Assembly (NCBI RefSeq): GCF_000069945.1
Contig: NC_010545.1
Location: 930,001-994,000 of the forward strand
Length of the DNA: 64,000 bases
Source: Corynebacterium urealyticum DSM 7109
GTDB lineage: Bacteria; Actinomycetota; Actinomycetes; Mycobacteriales; Mycobacteriaceae
Reading direction: 5' to 3'
Below, one piece after another: positions 47,798 through 56,756 of the stretch; within the stretch, counting starts at the first letter, position 1; each line of letters begins with the position of its first letter. Below the pieces are notes generated by a model. The model saw nothing but the letters and a program-made list of their open reading frames with translations, did not search any database and was not told the origin of the DNA. The position numbers were made by a program, and so were the translations under genes.

Positions 47798-48262
47798 ATG
47801 GATAGCGCAACGCAGGTGGCACAGGCCGGCCGAAACGTGATCGGTCGGGGTTCGGTTCGCCAGGGTGCGGTTGGACAGGACTCGGTTGGCCAGAGCTTGG
47901 TTGGCCAGAACTCGGCGGATTCGACGGTGGGGGTAGGCCGACAAGGTGAGAACCTGGCCGGGGAATACCTGGTGAATCAAGGCTGGAGAATTGTGGAGCG
48001 CAACTGGCACTGCCGGTTCGCGGAGCTGGACATCATTGCTCTCGACCCCGCGGGCGAGATGGTGTTCGTGGAGGTCAAGTACCGCAAGGACACCGTTCAC
48101 GGCACTGGTGTGGAAGCAGTGACACAGACTAAGCTGCGCCGGATGCGACTGGCGGCGGGGAAGTGGCTGGCGGAACAGCAACGCGGGGTCGACGTCGTGC
48201 GTTTCGACGTGATCGACGTGGGCCCCGGCGGTGTGCGCGAGCACGTGATGGGGGTAGCGTGA
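47798..48262 (+). CDS. YraN/UPF0102 family, nuclease-like protein
   Basis: 154 residues. The core (about residues 45-150) matches UPF0102: GRQGENLAGEYLVNQGWRIVERN, then AELDIIALD and FVEVKYRKD, the acidic-Lys pattern of Holliday-junction-resolvase-like nucleases. The first 45 residues are an unusual Gly/Gln/Ser-rich run with repeated VGQ(D/N)S-type units. A shorter protein starting near the GTG of VGVGRQG could be the ancestral form. The annotated ATG has a GGGGG tract just upstream. The stop overlaps yifB, and the pair yraN-yifB before dprA is conserved. Confidence 0.88.
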   Translation: MDSATQVAQAGRNVIGRGSVRQGAVGQDSVGQSLVGQNSADSTVGVGRQGENLAGEYLVNQGWRIVERNWHCRFAELDIIALDPAGEMVFVEVKYRKDTVHGTGVEAVTQTKLRRMRLAAGKWLAEQQRGVDVVRFDVIDVGPGGVREHVMGVA

Positions 48263-49878
48263 TGGCGGTCGGACAAGCCAGAAGCATGGCCCTGCACGGG
48301 CTGGACGGGATGCTCGTCACCGTGGAATGCGACCTGGGGCGAGGACTGCCCGGGGTCAGCGTAGTCGGGCTGGGGGATGCGGCTGTGGTGCAGGCCCGCG
48401 ACCGGATTCGCGCGGCGATGCTGAACAGCAGTTTGCCGTGGCCGAAGTCGAAGGTCGTGATGAGCCTGTCGCCCGCAGACGTGAAGAAGGAGGGCTCTAG
48501 CTATGACCTGGCGATGGTGGCATCGATCTTGGCAGCCCAGGGCTTATCTGAGCCCGGGCTGGAGCTCCTGAGTGACACCGTGGTCGTCGGCGAGCTCGGA
48601 CTGGACGGTACCGTGCGCGCCGTCGCCGGGGTCGTGCCCATGATCTTGTCCGCACAACGGCAGGGGATGAGTCGCATCGTGATCCCAGAGGGGAACCTCT
48701 CCGATGCTCGGCAACTTGTCGACGTTGTTGCTGGGCTGGAGATTCTCGCCGTGGGTAGCCTGCAGGAGTTTCACGCATGGCTGCGTGGTTCCGGCGACGT
48801 TATCCCGGTGATCAGATCCGTGGGCGCGCCGATCCCGGACTTAGGACAGGGGCCACAGGATGAGGGGGTCGACATGTCCGACATCGTCGGGCAGGCCGAG
48901 GCGCGCCGGGCGCTGGAGATCGCCGCCGTGGGTGGACACGCCATCATGCTCACCGGACCGCCGGGCAGTGGAAAGTCGATGCTCGCAGAGCGCCTGCCCA
49001 CGATCCTGCCTCCGTTGTCGGCCACCGAGCAGGTTGAGGCGGCCGCAATCCACTCGATCGCCGGTGGCCGGGGAGACCTTGGCCCGATCTGGGCAGGTGT
49101 GAGACCCTTCGTAGCCCCGCACCCCTCGGTGACTCAGGCCGCACTGGTGGGTGGCGGGCCGAACCTACAGCCCGGCGCGATCAGCCTGGCTCACCACGGC
49201 GTGCTGTTCTTGGACGAGGCTGCGGAGACCCGCTCTGGGGTGCTGGACTGCCTGCGGATTCCGATGGAGTCCCGCCGTGTGGAGATCGCGCGTGCCCGCC
49301 GCAGCGTGTCCTACCCAGCGGGCTTCCAATTGGTGATGGCGGCGAACCCGTGCCGCTGCGGTGCTGAGGACCCGACTATGTGCACGTGTAGTTCGACGGA
49401 CCGCCGCCGCTACTACGCGCGGGTCTCGGGGCCCATCCGCGACCGGATTGACGTCTTCGCAAAGACCCGCAGGCAACGGTTGATCGGCCAACAGTTTCCG
49501 GTGAGTGCGGAGGCAACACCGTCGAGGGGAACCGACAGCGGGAAAGAGCGCGCGGAGAACTCCGCCCTCGTGGCGGAACGGGTTGCCCAGGCGAGGGAGC
49601 GTGCCCATCACCGTTGGCGACAATTCGACCTGGGGGAGGCCGTGACGAATGCGACGATTCCCGGCAGGCTACTGCGCTCCGAGTGCGCGGCGAGTTTCGA
49701 AGGAATGGTGGCACTGCAGGAGGCCTATGCCTCCGGCACCCTCTCGCAGCGCGGGGTGGACCGGGCGCTGCGGGTGGCGTGGAGCCTCGCCGATCTTGCT
49801 GGGGTGTCCCGCCCCGGTGTTGGGGAGGTTCTGGACGCTGCCGAGCTCTACTCCGACACCGAGGAGGTGCCAGCATGA
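48262..49878 (+). CDS. YifB/ComM-family magnesium-chelatase-like AAA ATPase
   Basis: 538 residues. The N-terminal Lon-protease-like fold (GLPGVSVVGLGDAAV, then NSSLPWPKSKVVMSLSPADVKKEGSSYDLAM) is followed by an AAA+ domain with Walker A GPPGSGKSMLAERLP near 229 and Walker B HHGVLFLDEAAE. A four-cysteine insert (CRCGAEDPTMCTC) lies in the AAA region. ComM proteins are helicases promoting branch migration in natural transformation. ATG 48262 overlaps the yraN stop; GTG 48259 is possible. The 3' end overlaps dprA (ATGA). Confidence 0.94.
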   Translation: MAVGQARSMALHGLDGMLVTVECDLGRGLPGVSVVGLGDAAVVQARDRIRAAMLNSSLPWPKSKVVMSLSPADVKKEGSSYDLAMVASILAAQGLSEPGLELLSDTVVVGELGLDGTVRAVAGVVPMILSAQRQGMSRIVIPEGNLSDARQLVDVVAGLEILAVGSLQEFHAWLRGSGDVIPVIRSVGAPIPDLGQGPQDEGVDMSDIVGQAEARRALEIAAVGGHAIMLTGPPGSGKSMLAERLPTILPPLSATEQVEAAAIHSIAGGRGDLGPIWAGVRPFVAPHPSVTQAALVGGGPNLQPGAISLAHHGVLFLDEAAETRSGVLDCLRIPMESRRVEIARARRSVSYPAGFQLVMAANPCRCGAEDPTMCTCSSTDRRRYYARVSGPIRDRIDVFAKTRRQRLIGQQFPVSAEATPSRGTDSGKERAENSALVAERVAQARERAHHRWRQFDLGEAVTNATIPGRLLRSECAASFEGMVALQEAYASGTLSQRGVDRALRVAWSLADLAGVSRPGVGEVLDAAELYSDTEEVPA

Positions 49879-51125
49879 GCCCGGTCGGCACCACCGAGGA
49901 ACACCAGAACCTGCTCGCGTGGATCTACCTGCGGCAGACCATCGAAGCCTCGAACACGGATATTCTCAACCTCCTCTGGCCTGAAGGCTGGGAGAACCGG
50001 CTCGAGGGCCGGGACGCGGGAAAGGGAGCGCTTCCCGATGTACGCGCGCTCGCCAGCCGTATCCGGCATCGTGACCCCAGCCTGCCACACAGGATCCTGG
50101 AATCGACTGCCGCTCGCGTGGACTGCGATCCCGAAGCCGAACTCGACGCCGCCACAGCTGCGGGGTTCCGGCTGATCACCCCGCTGGATCAGGAGTGGCC
50201 CGAGACTCTAGACCATGCCTTCGCCAGGATCGACGATCGCGGAAGTGACCAGAACTCCGCAGTGAGAGGCCTTGCCGCAGCACCCTTCGCCCTCTGGCTA
50301 CGGGGCAACGGCAACCTGCGGAATTTGAGTCGCCAGTCGGTGACCGTCGTGGGGACCAGGCAACCCAATGCTTACGGGGCGCAGCTGAGTACTCAGCTGA
50401 GCACGGACCTCGCGCTGGCGGGCTACAGCATCGTCTCCGGAGGCGCCAGGGGAGTCGACCGCTGCGCCCACACTGCCGCTCTGCGCGCCGGGGGTGCGAG
50501 CATCGCGGTGCTCGCATGTGGCCTCGACGTGGACTATCCCAGGCAGCACGTCGGACTTTTCAAACAGATAGCGGAGTCCGGGGTGGTCGTCAGCGAATAC
50601 GCGCTGGGAACTCATCCCGCCCGGCACCGTTTCCTCACCCGTAATCGACTAGTCGCTGGCCTGTCTGCTGGCACCATCGTGACTCAGGCTGCTAACCGCT
50701 CCGGGGCGTTGAACACCTTGAACTGGGCGGAGGTCATGCTCAATCAGCCCATGGTGGTACCCGGGCCCGTGGATACAGCACTCAGTCAGGGGGTCCTCCA
50801 TCGCCTGCGGGACGGCCGGGCGCAGCCCGTCTGGACCGCCGGCCACGTCCGGGAGCTGGTGGAGGCATCCAGCCAGTTCAACGCGCAAGTGCCCGAACAG
50901 CAGGCGATGGTCTTCGGCTCCGGCACGGGGGTGCAGAGCATGTCGCTGAACCAGGTCACCGTCTACGACGCAGCCGGGCTGCCCGGCGGAGGCGGCCCAA
51001 CGTTGCGCGACGTCCAGCAGGAGACCGGGCTCTCCATCCAGCTGGTGATGCGGACCCTCAAGGAACTCGAAAGCCAGGGGCTCGTCAGCAGGGAAGGGGA
51101 GCGCTGGGTCCGGGTGGATGGATAG
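49875..51125 (+). CDS. dprA: DNA-processing protein DprA
   Basis: 416 residues. Loads RecA onto incoming single-stranded DNA. The Rossmann-like core starts VTVVGTRQPNAYGAQL. The DNA-binding loop reads SGGARGVDRCAHTAAL (SGLARGID in most family members), followed by IAVLACGLDVDYP. The C-terminal winged helix (about residues 350-416) ends in LESQGLVSREGERWVRV. It overlaps yifB by 4 bases. No comE/comF uptake genes are in the window, so competence cannot be inferred from this gene alone. Confidence 0.95.
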   Translation: MSPVGTTEEHQNLLAWIYLRQTIEASNTDILNLLWPEGWENRLEGRDAGKGALPDVRALASRIRHRDPSLPHRILESTAARVDCDPEAELDAATAAGFRLITPLDQEWPETLDHAFARIDDRGSDQNSAVRGLAAAPFALWLRGNGNLRNLSRQSVTVVGTRQPNAYGAQLSTQLSTDLALAGYSIVSGGARGVDRCAHTAALRAGGASIAVLACGLDVDYPRQHVGLFKQIAESGVVVSEYALGTHPARHRFLTRNRLVAGLSAGTIVTQAANRSGALNTLNWAEVMLNQPMVVPGPVDTALSQGVLHRLRDGRAQPVWTAGHVRELVEASSQFNAQVPEQQAMVFGSGTGVQSMSLNQVTVYDAAGLPGGGGPTLRDVQQETGLSIQLVMRTLKELESQGLVSREGERWVRVDG

Positions 51126-51179
51126 GAGAGGCTGGGAGCCAGTTGAGCCGCGACGGCAGCTCTACTGTGTCGAAACAGC

Positions 51180-51185
51180 TATGCT
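51180..51185 (+). promoter_or_regulatory. -10 hexamer for leaderless xerC
   Basis: TATGCT is 7 bases before ATG 51193 and has no ribosome site after it. Confidence 0.4.
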
Positions 51186-51192
51186 GAGCTGC

Positions 51193-52176
51193 ATGCCGAA
51201 AGCTCGCGACCCACTGCTCCTCCTCGAGGACTACGTGGACTATCTGCGTTATAACCTCGGCAGGTCGGAGAACACCATCCGGGCCTACCAGCGGGACCTC
51301 ACCGACTCCCTCGAGGGACTGCGGGATATCGAGTCCTTTACCCTCGACCACGCCCGTGACGTGCTGGGGTACGCGGCAGATGACGGCGCCAGCCGGTCCC
51401 GGCTCTCCCGCTTGGCCTCCAGCATGAAAGGCTTCGGGAAGTTTCTCGCCCAGCGCGAGGTGCTCCCCGCGAACCCGGTCTCTGCACTCCGGCTGCCCAA
51501 GGGGGAGAAGACCCTGCCACGTGTGCTGCGCAGTGACCAGGCCCGCACCCTCCTCGATGGTCTCAAGCGAGATGCCCTCGAACCCCCGGCCCCCCACGAA
51601 GGCAGCGAGGACGCTCCCGCCACCGCTCAGCCAACAGGGAATAAAAACCAGCGGCACGCCACTGCGCGCCGGGTGCGGGACTGGTTCATCGCCGAGCTGC
51701 TGTTCGGCACCGGCATCCGCGTGGGAGAGGCAGAGGCTATTGACGTCGAGGATTTCGACCGGGCCAACTGGCTCCTTCGGGTGACAGGTAAGGGAAACAA
51801 GACCCGCGTGGTTCCCTACGGTGGCGTCATCGATGAAGCTCTCACGCACTGGCTTTCCCACCGTGGTGAGCTTGCCCAGCCTGCTAACCCGGCCCTGCTC
51901 GTTGGAGTGCGCGGGGGCCGGCTCAATCAGCGTGAGATCCGACGGGTGATCGACCAGGCCATTCGACGCCACCCGGAGCTTGCAGTGGGGCACATGTCTC
52001 CACACGGGTTCCGCCACTCCGCGGCAACCGCTGTGCTCGAAGGCGGAGCGGATCTGCGGGTGGTCCAGGAGCTTTTGGGACACGCTTCTATGAACACCAC
52101 CCAGATCTACACCCATGTGGGCGCCGAGCGACTCAAGGCTGCCTACCGCCAAGCTCACCCGCGATCGGGAGAATAA
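51193..52176 (+). CDS. xerC: Tyrosine recombinase XerC
   Basis: 327 residues. Resolves chromosome dimers at dif with XerD. The N-terminal SAM-like domain (YVDYLRYNLGRSENTIRAYQRDL) is followed by the catalytic domain with the full set: Arg in TGIRVGEAEAID, Lys in VTGKGNKTR, HGFRH, LLGHASMNTTQIYTH with the nucleophilic Tyr. Between the domains lies a 25-30 residue Pro/Ala/Gln-rich insert (about 120-150) not usual in XerC. The frame is open back to 51118, overlapping the dprA end, but ATG 51193 with a -10 upstream is most likely. Confidence 0.93.
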   Translation: MPKARDPLLLLEDYVDYLRYNLGRSENTIRAYQRDLTDSLEGLRDIESFTLDHARDVLGYAADDGASRSRLSRLASSMKGFGKFLAQREVLPANPVSALRLPKGEKTLPRVLRSDQARTLLDGLKRDALEPPAPHEGSEDAPATAQPTGNKNQRHATARRVRDWFIAELLFGTGIRVGEAEAIDVEDFDRANWLLRVTGKGNKTRVVPYGGVIDEALTHWLSHRGELAQPANPALLVGVRGGRLNQREIRRVIDQAIRRHPELAVGHMSPHGFRHSAATAVLEGGADLRVVQELLGHASMNTTQIYTHVGAERLKAAYRQAHPRSGE

Positions 52177-52195
52177 CGTCCCGCACCTCGAGGAC

Positions 52196-52822
52196 CTAGC
52201 GCAACAGACGCACCCGCACCGAGCCCAAGAGCTCAAACGGATCGAGGTAGCGCTTCCGCCCATCCGCGCCCTTGACCCACGCGCCCCAAGACAACCCATC
52301 CGGCTTCCGGGCGCTATCGCCCAACAACGCCGCATTCGCGAGCCGACCGAGCCGCTGACCCCGGGACACAGACTCGCCCTTCGTGACCTCCGCGTGGACG
52401 GGCTCATAGGTGGTGTGCAGCCCATCCCGGTGCCGGATCGTCACCACGGGCGTGCCCGCGACTGTGCCCGCGAAGCTGACCTGCCCGCCCAAACTGGCCA
52501 GGACGTCCGCACCTGGCGCAGCCCGTAGATCCACAACGCGGTGGCCCGGGAGCCAGTCCTTCTCCGGAATATCCAGTGGCCGGGTCACCAGGGCCTCAGC
52601 CGCAGCTGGAGAGGTCGGGGAGTCCGTCACGAGCGGCACGCGGTGGGAACGGCTCAGCCGAGCAGGGTCCCTCAGCACGTCCCCGCTATGTTGTTGTGCG
52701 TCCTCCACGGCGGAACCCAGTGGCGGAACCGGAGCCACCGCAATGGCTGACGTCAAGCTAAAAACACTGGCCACAGCGAACAAGCGGCCGTAGAAACGGG
52801 CAGAAGAAAGAAAGCGGGACAT
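52196..52822 (-). CDS. Secreted M23/LytM-domain protein, probably inactive
   Basis: 208 residues. A Sec signal peptide (about residues 1-30: RFYGRLFAVASVFSLTSAIAVA) precedes a LytM domain (about 115-205). The first zinc motif HxxxD is present (GHRVVDLRA), but the segment that in active relatives reads LHWG, giving the last zinc histidine, reads LSWGAWV. It therefore probably cannot cut peptidoglycan and may act as a regulator or binding protein, as inactive LytM proteins such as EnvC do. Homologues sit beside rpsB in mycobacteria (Rv2891). Convergent with xerC (19-base gap). Confidence 0.85.
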   Translation of the reverse strand: MSRFLSSARFYGRLFAVASVFSLTSAIAVAPVPPLGSAVEDAQQHSGDVLRDPARLSRSHRVPLVTDSPTSPAAAEALVTRPLDIPEKDWLPGHRVVDLRAAPGADVLASLGGQVSFAGTVAGTPVVTIRHRDGLHTTYEPVHAEVTKGESVSRGQRLGRLANAALLGDSARKPDGLSWGAWVKGADGRKRYLDPFELLGSVRVRLLR

Positions 52823-53337
52823 GCTTCTAACCTGCCGCAGTTGGCGTCCCCACGAGAAGGGCGAAGAACCTGCTGTGGACAGGGAAGATTGGCGGATACA
52901 CACCTGGTGGTCGGCCACTTGGATTAACAAGGCCGAGCGACTAGAGTATCCGGGTGCAGTGTGCTCACGTTTCCCGCACTACCCGGGGATGATGCGCCGC
53001 GCGAACCGTACCAGCGGAGAACACGAGGCCTCCCGCTAGTGGCGATCGCGGTGGCGTTAAGACACAACACTCCGGGAAACCGGCGGCGAGGTAGCGAGCA
53101 GACTGACTACACGTAGATGCCTCGTGTCCCCAACAGGATTCACCTACGGTCCCGCCCAAAGCGGGTCAATACAGGTGGCACAGCCCGGGGAGTCTGCCGG
53201 CCGGTGGCATAAGCCGAATGGAAGTTCGTCGAGTGCGCCGAAAAAGAAAACCGTAAAACCCCAAACTTTCGAAAGCGAGGAAGGGGCGGCAACGCTACAA
53301 GGCGAAGAAAACGCTTCAAAGCTGCCCCTGTAACACC
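52823..53337. other. 515-base gap before rpsB with a long probable RNA leader
   Basis: No convincing gene. On the plus strand TTGGAT (52919-52924) and TAGAGT (52942-52947) with a 17-base spacer form a promoter, giving a leader of about 385 bases before rpsB. The leader contains hairpins: CCGG-GAAA-CCGG at 53072-53083 (GNRA tetraloop), CCCGC/GCGGG at 53151-53165, palindrome CTTTCGAAAG at 53266-53275, and a 9-bp stem (53282-53290 with 53321-53329) ending just before the rpsB ATG. Upstream sequences of the minus-strand M23 gene lie in the same DNA; TTGACC then TAGGTG (17-base spacing, minus strand, near 53170-53142) could be its promoter. Confidence 0.45.
52919..52947 (+). promoter_or_regulatory. 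Promoter for the rpsB-tsf leader
   Basis: -35 TTGGAT and -10 TAGAGT separated by 17 bases, in the divergent gap about 390 bases before rpsB. Confidence 0.4.
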
Positions 53338-54147
53338 ATGGCTGTTGTTACTATGCGCGAACTGCTGGATGCAGGCGTCCACTTTGGTCACCAGACCCGT
53401 CGTTGGAACCCGAAGATGCGTCGTTTCATCTTCACCGACCGCAACGGCATCTACATCATCGACCTGCAGCAGACCCTGACCTACATCGATGAGGCCTACG
53501 AGTTCGTCAAGGAGACCGTCGCCCACGGCGGCAACATCCTGTTCGTCGGCACCAAGAAGCAGGCTCAGGAGGCCGTTGCCAACGAGGCTGAGCGCGTTGG
53601 CATGCCGTACGTCAACCACCGCTGGCTCGGTGGCATGCTCACCAACTTCCAGACCGTCTCCAAGCGCCTGGCCCGCATGAAGGAACTGCAGGCTATGGAC
53701 GCAGCCGAGGACGGCTACCAGGGTCGCACCAAGAAGGAGATCCTCCTTCTGAACCGCGAGCGCGAGAAGCTGGAGCGTGTCCTGGGCGGCATCGCCGACA
53801 TGACCAAGGTTCCGTCGGCAATGTGGGTCGTTGACACCAACAAGGAGCACATCGCTGTCTCCGAGGCGAAGAAGCTGGGCATCCCGGTTGTCGCCATCCT
53901 GGACACCAACTGCGACCCGGACGAGGTCCAGTACCCGGTCCCGGGCAACGACGACGCGATCCGTTCCGCAAACCTGCTGACCTCCATCATCTCCTCCGCT
54001 GTTGAGGAGGGCCGCAAGGCTCGCGCGGAGCGTCAGGCAGCTGCTGCGAAGGACGCCGCCGGCGACACCGGCAAGTCCGAGGCGGACGCTGAGGCTGTCA
54101 AGGCTGAGGCCGCAGCCGAGGAGAAGGCCGAGACCACCGAGGCCTAA
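53338..54147 (+). CDS. rpsB: 30S ribosomal protein S2
   Basis: 269 residues. Conserved S2 body from [27 protein letters not shown] through [14 protein letters not shown] to the [22 protein letters not shown] signature; the last 45 residues are an Ala/Glu/Lys-rich tail common in actinobacteria. There is no Shine-Dalgarno sequence before the ATG. Instead a 9-bp stem-loop ends 8 bases upstream, where SD-like AAGGGG is its 5' arm. Start choice is fixed by conservation. A hairpin after the gene separates it from tsf. Confidence 0.97.
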   Translation: MAVVTMRELLDAGVHFGHQTRRWNPKMRRFIFTDRNGIYIIDLQQTLTYIDEAYEFVKETVAHGGNILFVGTKKQAQEAVANEAERVGMPYVNHRWLGGMLTNFQTVSKRLARMKELQAMDAAEDGYQGRTKKEILLLNREREKLERVLGGIADMTKVPSAMWVVDTNKEHIAVSEAKKLGIPVVAILDTNCDPDEVQYPVPGNDDAIRSANLLTSIISSAVEEGRKARAERQAAAAKDAAGDTGKSEADAEAVKAEAAAEEKAETTEA

Positions 54148-54155
54148 AGAGTATT

Positions 54156-54179
54156 GAGCGGGGCGCATGAGCCCCGCTC
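54156..54179 (+). terminator. Attenuator-like hairpin between rpsB and tsf
   Basis: 9-bp perfect GC stem (54156-54164 with 54171-54179), 6-base loop, no T run. May give partial termination or stabilise the rpsB mRNA end. Confidence 0.5.
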
Positions 54180-54326
54180 GATGGCTCACACGGAAGGGCC
54201 GTATCTCGGCCTGCCCAGTGAATGCGCTGCCCGCCGCCACACGCGGTGGGGGATTTGCCTCTAGAATTATTGGCTGACAGCACATTCATTTTTTCACCAC
54301 TTCCATACGAAGGAGGGTCGCCACTG

Positions 54327-55145
54327 ATGGCGAACTACACCGCTGCTGATGTCAAGAAGCTCCGCGAGATGACCGGCTCCGGCATGATGGACTGCAAGAA
54401 GGCTCTCGTCGAGGCTGAGGGCGACTTCGATAAGGCCATCGAGATCCTGCGTATCCAGGGTGCCAAGGACGTCGGCAAGCGCGCTGAGCGCTCCGCATCC
54501 GAGGGCCTGATCGCAGTCTCCGGTAACACCATGATCGAGGTCAACGCTGAGACCGACTTCGTGGCTAAGAACCAGGAGTTCATCGACTTCGCGAACAAGG
54601 TTGCTCAGGCTGCCGACGCTGCGAACGCAAACTCCCGTGAAGAGCTCGAGGCAGTCGAGGTCGACGGCGTGAAGGCTGTCGACGCCCTGCAGGAGCTCTC
54701 CGCCAAGATCGGCGAGAAGCTCGAGCTGAAGCGCGCTGTCACCCTGGAGGGTGACAAGGTTGCTGTTTACCTGCACCAGCGCTCCGCTGACCTGCCGCCG
54801 GCAGTTGGCGTGCTCGTCGCTTACGAGGGCGAGAACGAGGAGGCTGCACGCGCGGCCGCCATGCAGGTCGCTGCTCTGAAGGCTAGCTTCCTGTCCACCG
54901 ATGACATCCCGGCTGAGACCGTCGCTAAGGAGCGCGAGATCGCCGAGGCTACCGCCCGCGAGGAGGGCAAGCCGGAGAAGGCTCTGCCGAACATCATCGA
55001 GGGTCGCCTGAAGGGCTACTTCAAGGACGTTGTCCTGCTGGAGCAGCCGTCCGTCACCGAGTCCAAGAAGACCGTCAAGCAGGTCATGGACGAGGCTGGC
55101 GTGAAGCTGACCGGCTTCGTGCGTTACGAGCTCGGCCAGGCCTAA
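54327..55145 (+). CDS. tsf: Translation elongation factor Ts
   Basis: 272 residues. Guanine nucleotide exchange factor for EF-Tu. Family motifs [16 protein letters not shown] near residues 10-25 and [11 protein letters not shown] near 72-82 are intact. Ribosome site GAAGGAGGG lies 9 bases before the ATG. The frame is open further upstream, but conservation and this ribosome site fix the start. A strong terminator follows. Confidence 0.97.
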   Translation: MANYTAADVKKLREMTGSGMMDCKKALVEAEGDFDKAIEILRIQGAKDVGKRAERSASEGLIAVSGNTMIEVNAETDFVAKNQEFIDFANKVAQAADAANANSREELEAVEVDGVKAVDALQELSAKIGEKLELKRAVTLEGDKVAVYLHQRSADLPPAVGVLVAYEGENEEAARAAAMQVAALKASFLSTDDIPAETVAKEREIAEATAREEGKPEKALPNIIEGRLKGYFKDVVLLEQPSVTESKKTVKQVMDEAGVKLTGFVRYELGQA

Positions 55146-55225
55146 TCACACCACCGATCCCGTGCCCTCCTGGTGTGACTTAGCCGCTTAGGCAAGCCCC
55201 ACGCCACGGCATGGCGATAGTTTGA

Positions 55226-55263
55226 GCCGCCCACCCGTTTCACACGGGTGGGCGGCTTTTATT
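55226..55263 (+). terminator. Rho-independent terminator after tsf
   Basis: 13-bp perfect stem (55226-55238 with 55244-55256), 5-base loop and TTTTATT. Confidence 0.93.
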
Positions 55264-55269
55264 GTGCGC

Positions 55270-55275
55270 TATAAT
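55270..55275 (+). promoter_or_regulatory. -10 hexamer of pyrH
   Basis: A perfect TATAAT just after the tsf terminator and 35 bases before the pyrH start codon. Confidence 0.6.
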
Positions 55276-55310
55276 CCTGTTCAACATCTGAAGCGAGACA
55301 AGGAGATTCG

Positions 55311-56045
55311 TTGACTAACGCGCCACAGAGGTCCGGTTTTAAGCGGGTTATGTTGAAGCTGGGCGGTGAGATGTTCGGTGGGGGAGCCGTAGGCATCGAC
55401 CCAGATGTCGTTCAGAACGTGGCACGCCAAATCGCTGAAGTCGCTAACAGCGGCGTGCAGGTGGCCGTGGTCATCGGCGGTGGAAACTTCTTCCGCGGCG
55501 CGGAGCTGCAGCAGCGCGGCCTCGACCGTTCCCGCTCCGACTACATGGGCATGCTGGGCACCGTCATGAACTGCCTCGCCCTGCAGGACTTCCTGCAGCA
55601 GGAGGGTGTGGACTGCCGCGTGCAGACCGCCATTCAGATGACCCAGGTCGCCGAGCCTTACCTCCCGCTGCGCGCGGACCGCCACCTCGAGAAGGGCCGT
55701 GTGGTCATCTTCGGCGCTGGCATGGGCATGCCGTACTTCTCCACCGACACCACCGCCGCTCAGCGCGCTCTGGAGATCGGCTGCGAGGTCCTGCTGATGG
55801 CTAAGGCGGTCGACGGTGTGTACTCCGATGACCCACGCACCAACCCGGACGCTGAGCTCTTCCACGAGATCAACCCCCAGGAGGTGCTCGAGCGCGACCT
55901 CAAGGTTGCAGACGCGACGGCCTTCAGCCTCTGCAAGGACAACGATATGCCAATCCTGGTGTTCAACCTCCTGGAACAGGGCAATATCGCCCGGGCCTGC
56001 GCCGGCGAGCGCATCGGCACGCTTGTCAGCTCCGAGGTGAAGTAG
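55311..56045 (+). CDS. pyrH: Uridylate kinase
   Basis: 244 residues. Makes UDP from UMP with ATP in pyrimidine synthesis. N-terminal [14 protein letters not shown], the [16 protein letters not shown] loop, and [21 protein letters not shown] match bacterial PyrH. It begins with TTG, supported by AAGGAG 6 bases upstream and a TATAAT promoter at 55270. frr follows after 99 bases. Confidence 0.96.
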   Translation: MTNAPQRSGFKRVMLKLGGEMFGGGAVGIDPDVVQNVARQIAEVANSGVQVAVVIGGGNFFRGAELQQRGLDRSRSDYMGMLGTVMNCLALQDFLQQEGVDCRVQTAIQMTQVAEPYLPLRADRHLEKGRVVIFGAGMGMPYFSTDTTAAQRALEIGCEVLLMAKAVDGVYSDDPRTNPDAELFHEINPQEVLERDLKVADATAFSLCKDNDMPILVFNLLEQGNIARACAGERIGTLVSSEVK

Positions 56046-56131
56046 CCCGCTGCCAAGACGGCGCGCGGTTGAGACGGGCAAGAACAGCCCGCCTCGCCGC
56101 ACCAAACAGGAGGCTTGGGGGCAAGGGCTGC

Positions 56132-56137
56132 TAAATT
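56132..56137 (+). promoter_or_regulatory. -10 hexamer for leaderless frr
   Basis: TAAATT lies 7 bases before ATG 56145. Confidence 0.4.
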
Positions 56138-56144
56138 GGTAGCC

Positions 56145-56702
56145 ATGATGGACGAAATTCTCCTGGAATGCGAAGAGCGCATGACGAGCTCCGTCGAGTT
56201 CGCGCGCGAAGACCTCACGACGATCCGTACCGGGCGCGCTAACCCGGCCATGTTCAATAGCGTGATCGCCGAGTACTACGGTGTCCCGACGCCGATCACC
56301 CAGATGGCGACGATCAGCGTTCCCGAGGCGCGCATGATGCTCATCAAGCCCTATGAGCAGTCCCAGATCCAGGTCATTGAGAACGCGATTCGTAACTCTG
56401 ACCTGGGCGTTAACCCGACCAACGACGGCCAGGTGCTGCGCGTGACGATCCCGCAGCTCACCGAGGAGCGCCGCCGCGAGATGGTGCGCCAGGCCAAGTC
56501 CAAGGGTGAGGACGCGAAGATCGCGATCCGTAACATCCGCCGTCACGGCATGGAACAGCTCGCGAAGATCCAGAAGGACGGCGACGCCGGCGAGGACGAG
56601 GTCCGCGCCAGCGAGAACGAGCTCGAGAAGATCACCTCGAACTACGTCAAGCAGGTCGACGAGCTTGTTGAGCGCAAGGAAGAGGAGCTGATGGAGGTCT
56701 AG
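56145..56702 (+). CDS. frr: Ribosome recycling factor
   Basis: 185 residues. Splits post-termination ribosomes with EF-G. The conserved [17 protein letters not shown] near residues 21-37, [14 protein letters not shown], and [17 protein letters not shown] are present. Two ATG codons in tandem (56145, 56148) could start it; the first is favoured by the -10 spacing. The frame extends back to 56115 without family similarity. Confidence 0.96.
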   Translation: MMDEILLECEERMTSSVEFAREDLTTIRTGRANPAMFNSVIAEYYGVPTPITQMATISVPEARMMLIKPYEQSQIQVIENAIRNSDLGVNPTNDGQVLRVTIPQLTEERRREMVRQAKSKGEDAKIAIRNIRRHGMEQLAKIQKDGDAGEDEVRASENELEKITSNYVKQVDELVERKEEELMEV

Positions 56703-56756
56703 GGACCTCTTCGGGAGAGCTCCTTGAGCTCTTGACGGCCCTCAAGGCACACGAAA

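Noticed and set aside
53060-53220. Cobalamin riboswitch on the plus strand (AGCCCGGGGAGTCTGCC resembles the B12 box end; GGGAAACCGG resembles the start)
   Set aside because: The conserved GCCACTG loop and the pairing after GGGAA are missing, and a B12 switch before rpsB would make no sense. An Infernal search with RF00174 would settle it.
53060-53220. Cyclic di-AMP (ydaO) riboswitch on the minus strand before the M23 gene (GGTGAATCC and GCTACCTCG resemble its motifs)
   Set aside because: The hairpin that should separate the GGGGGACC and GGGGTGAATC motifs is absent and the first motif is poor. RF00379 should still be run because this class often controls cell-wall hydrolases in actinobacteria.
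53124-53333. A 69-codon open frame upstream of rpsB
   Set aside because: No ribosome site, no recognisable similarity, and it overlaps the hairpins of the leader.
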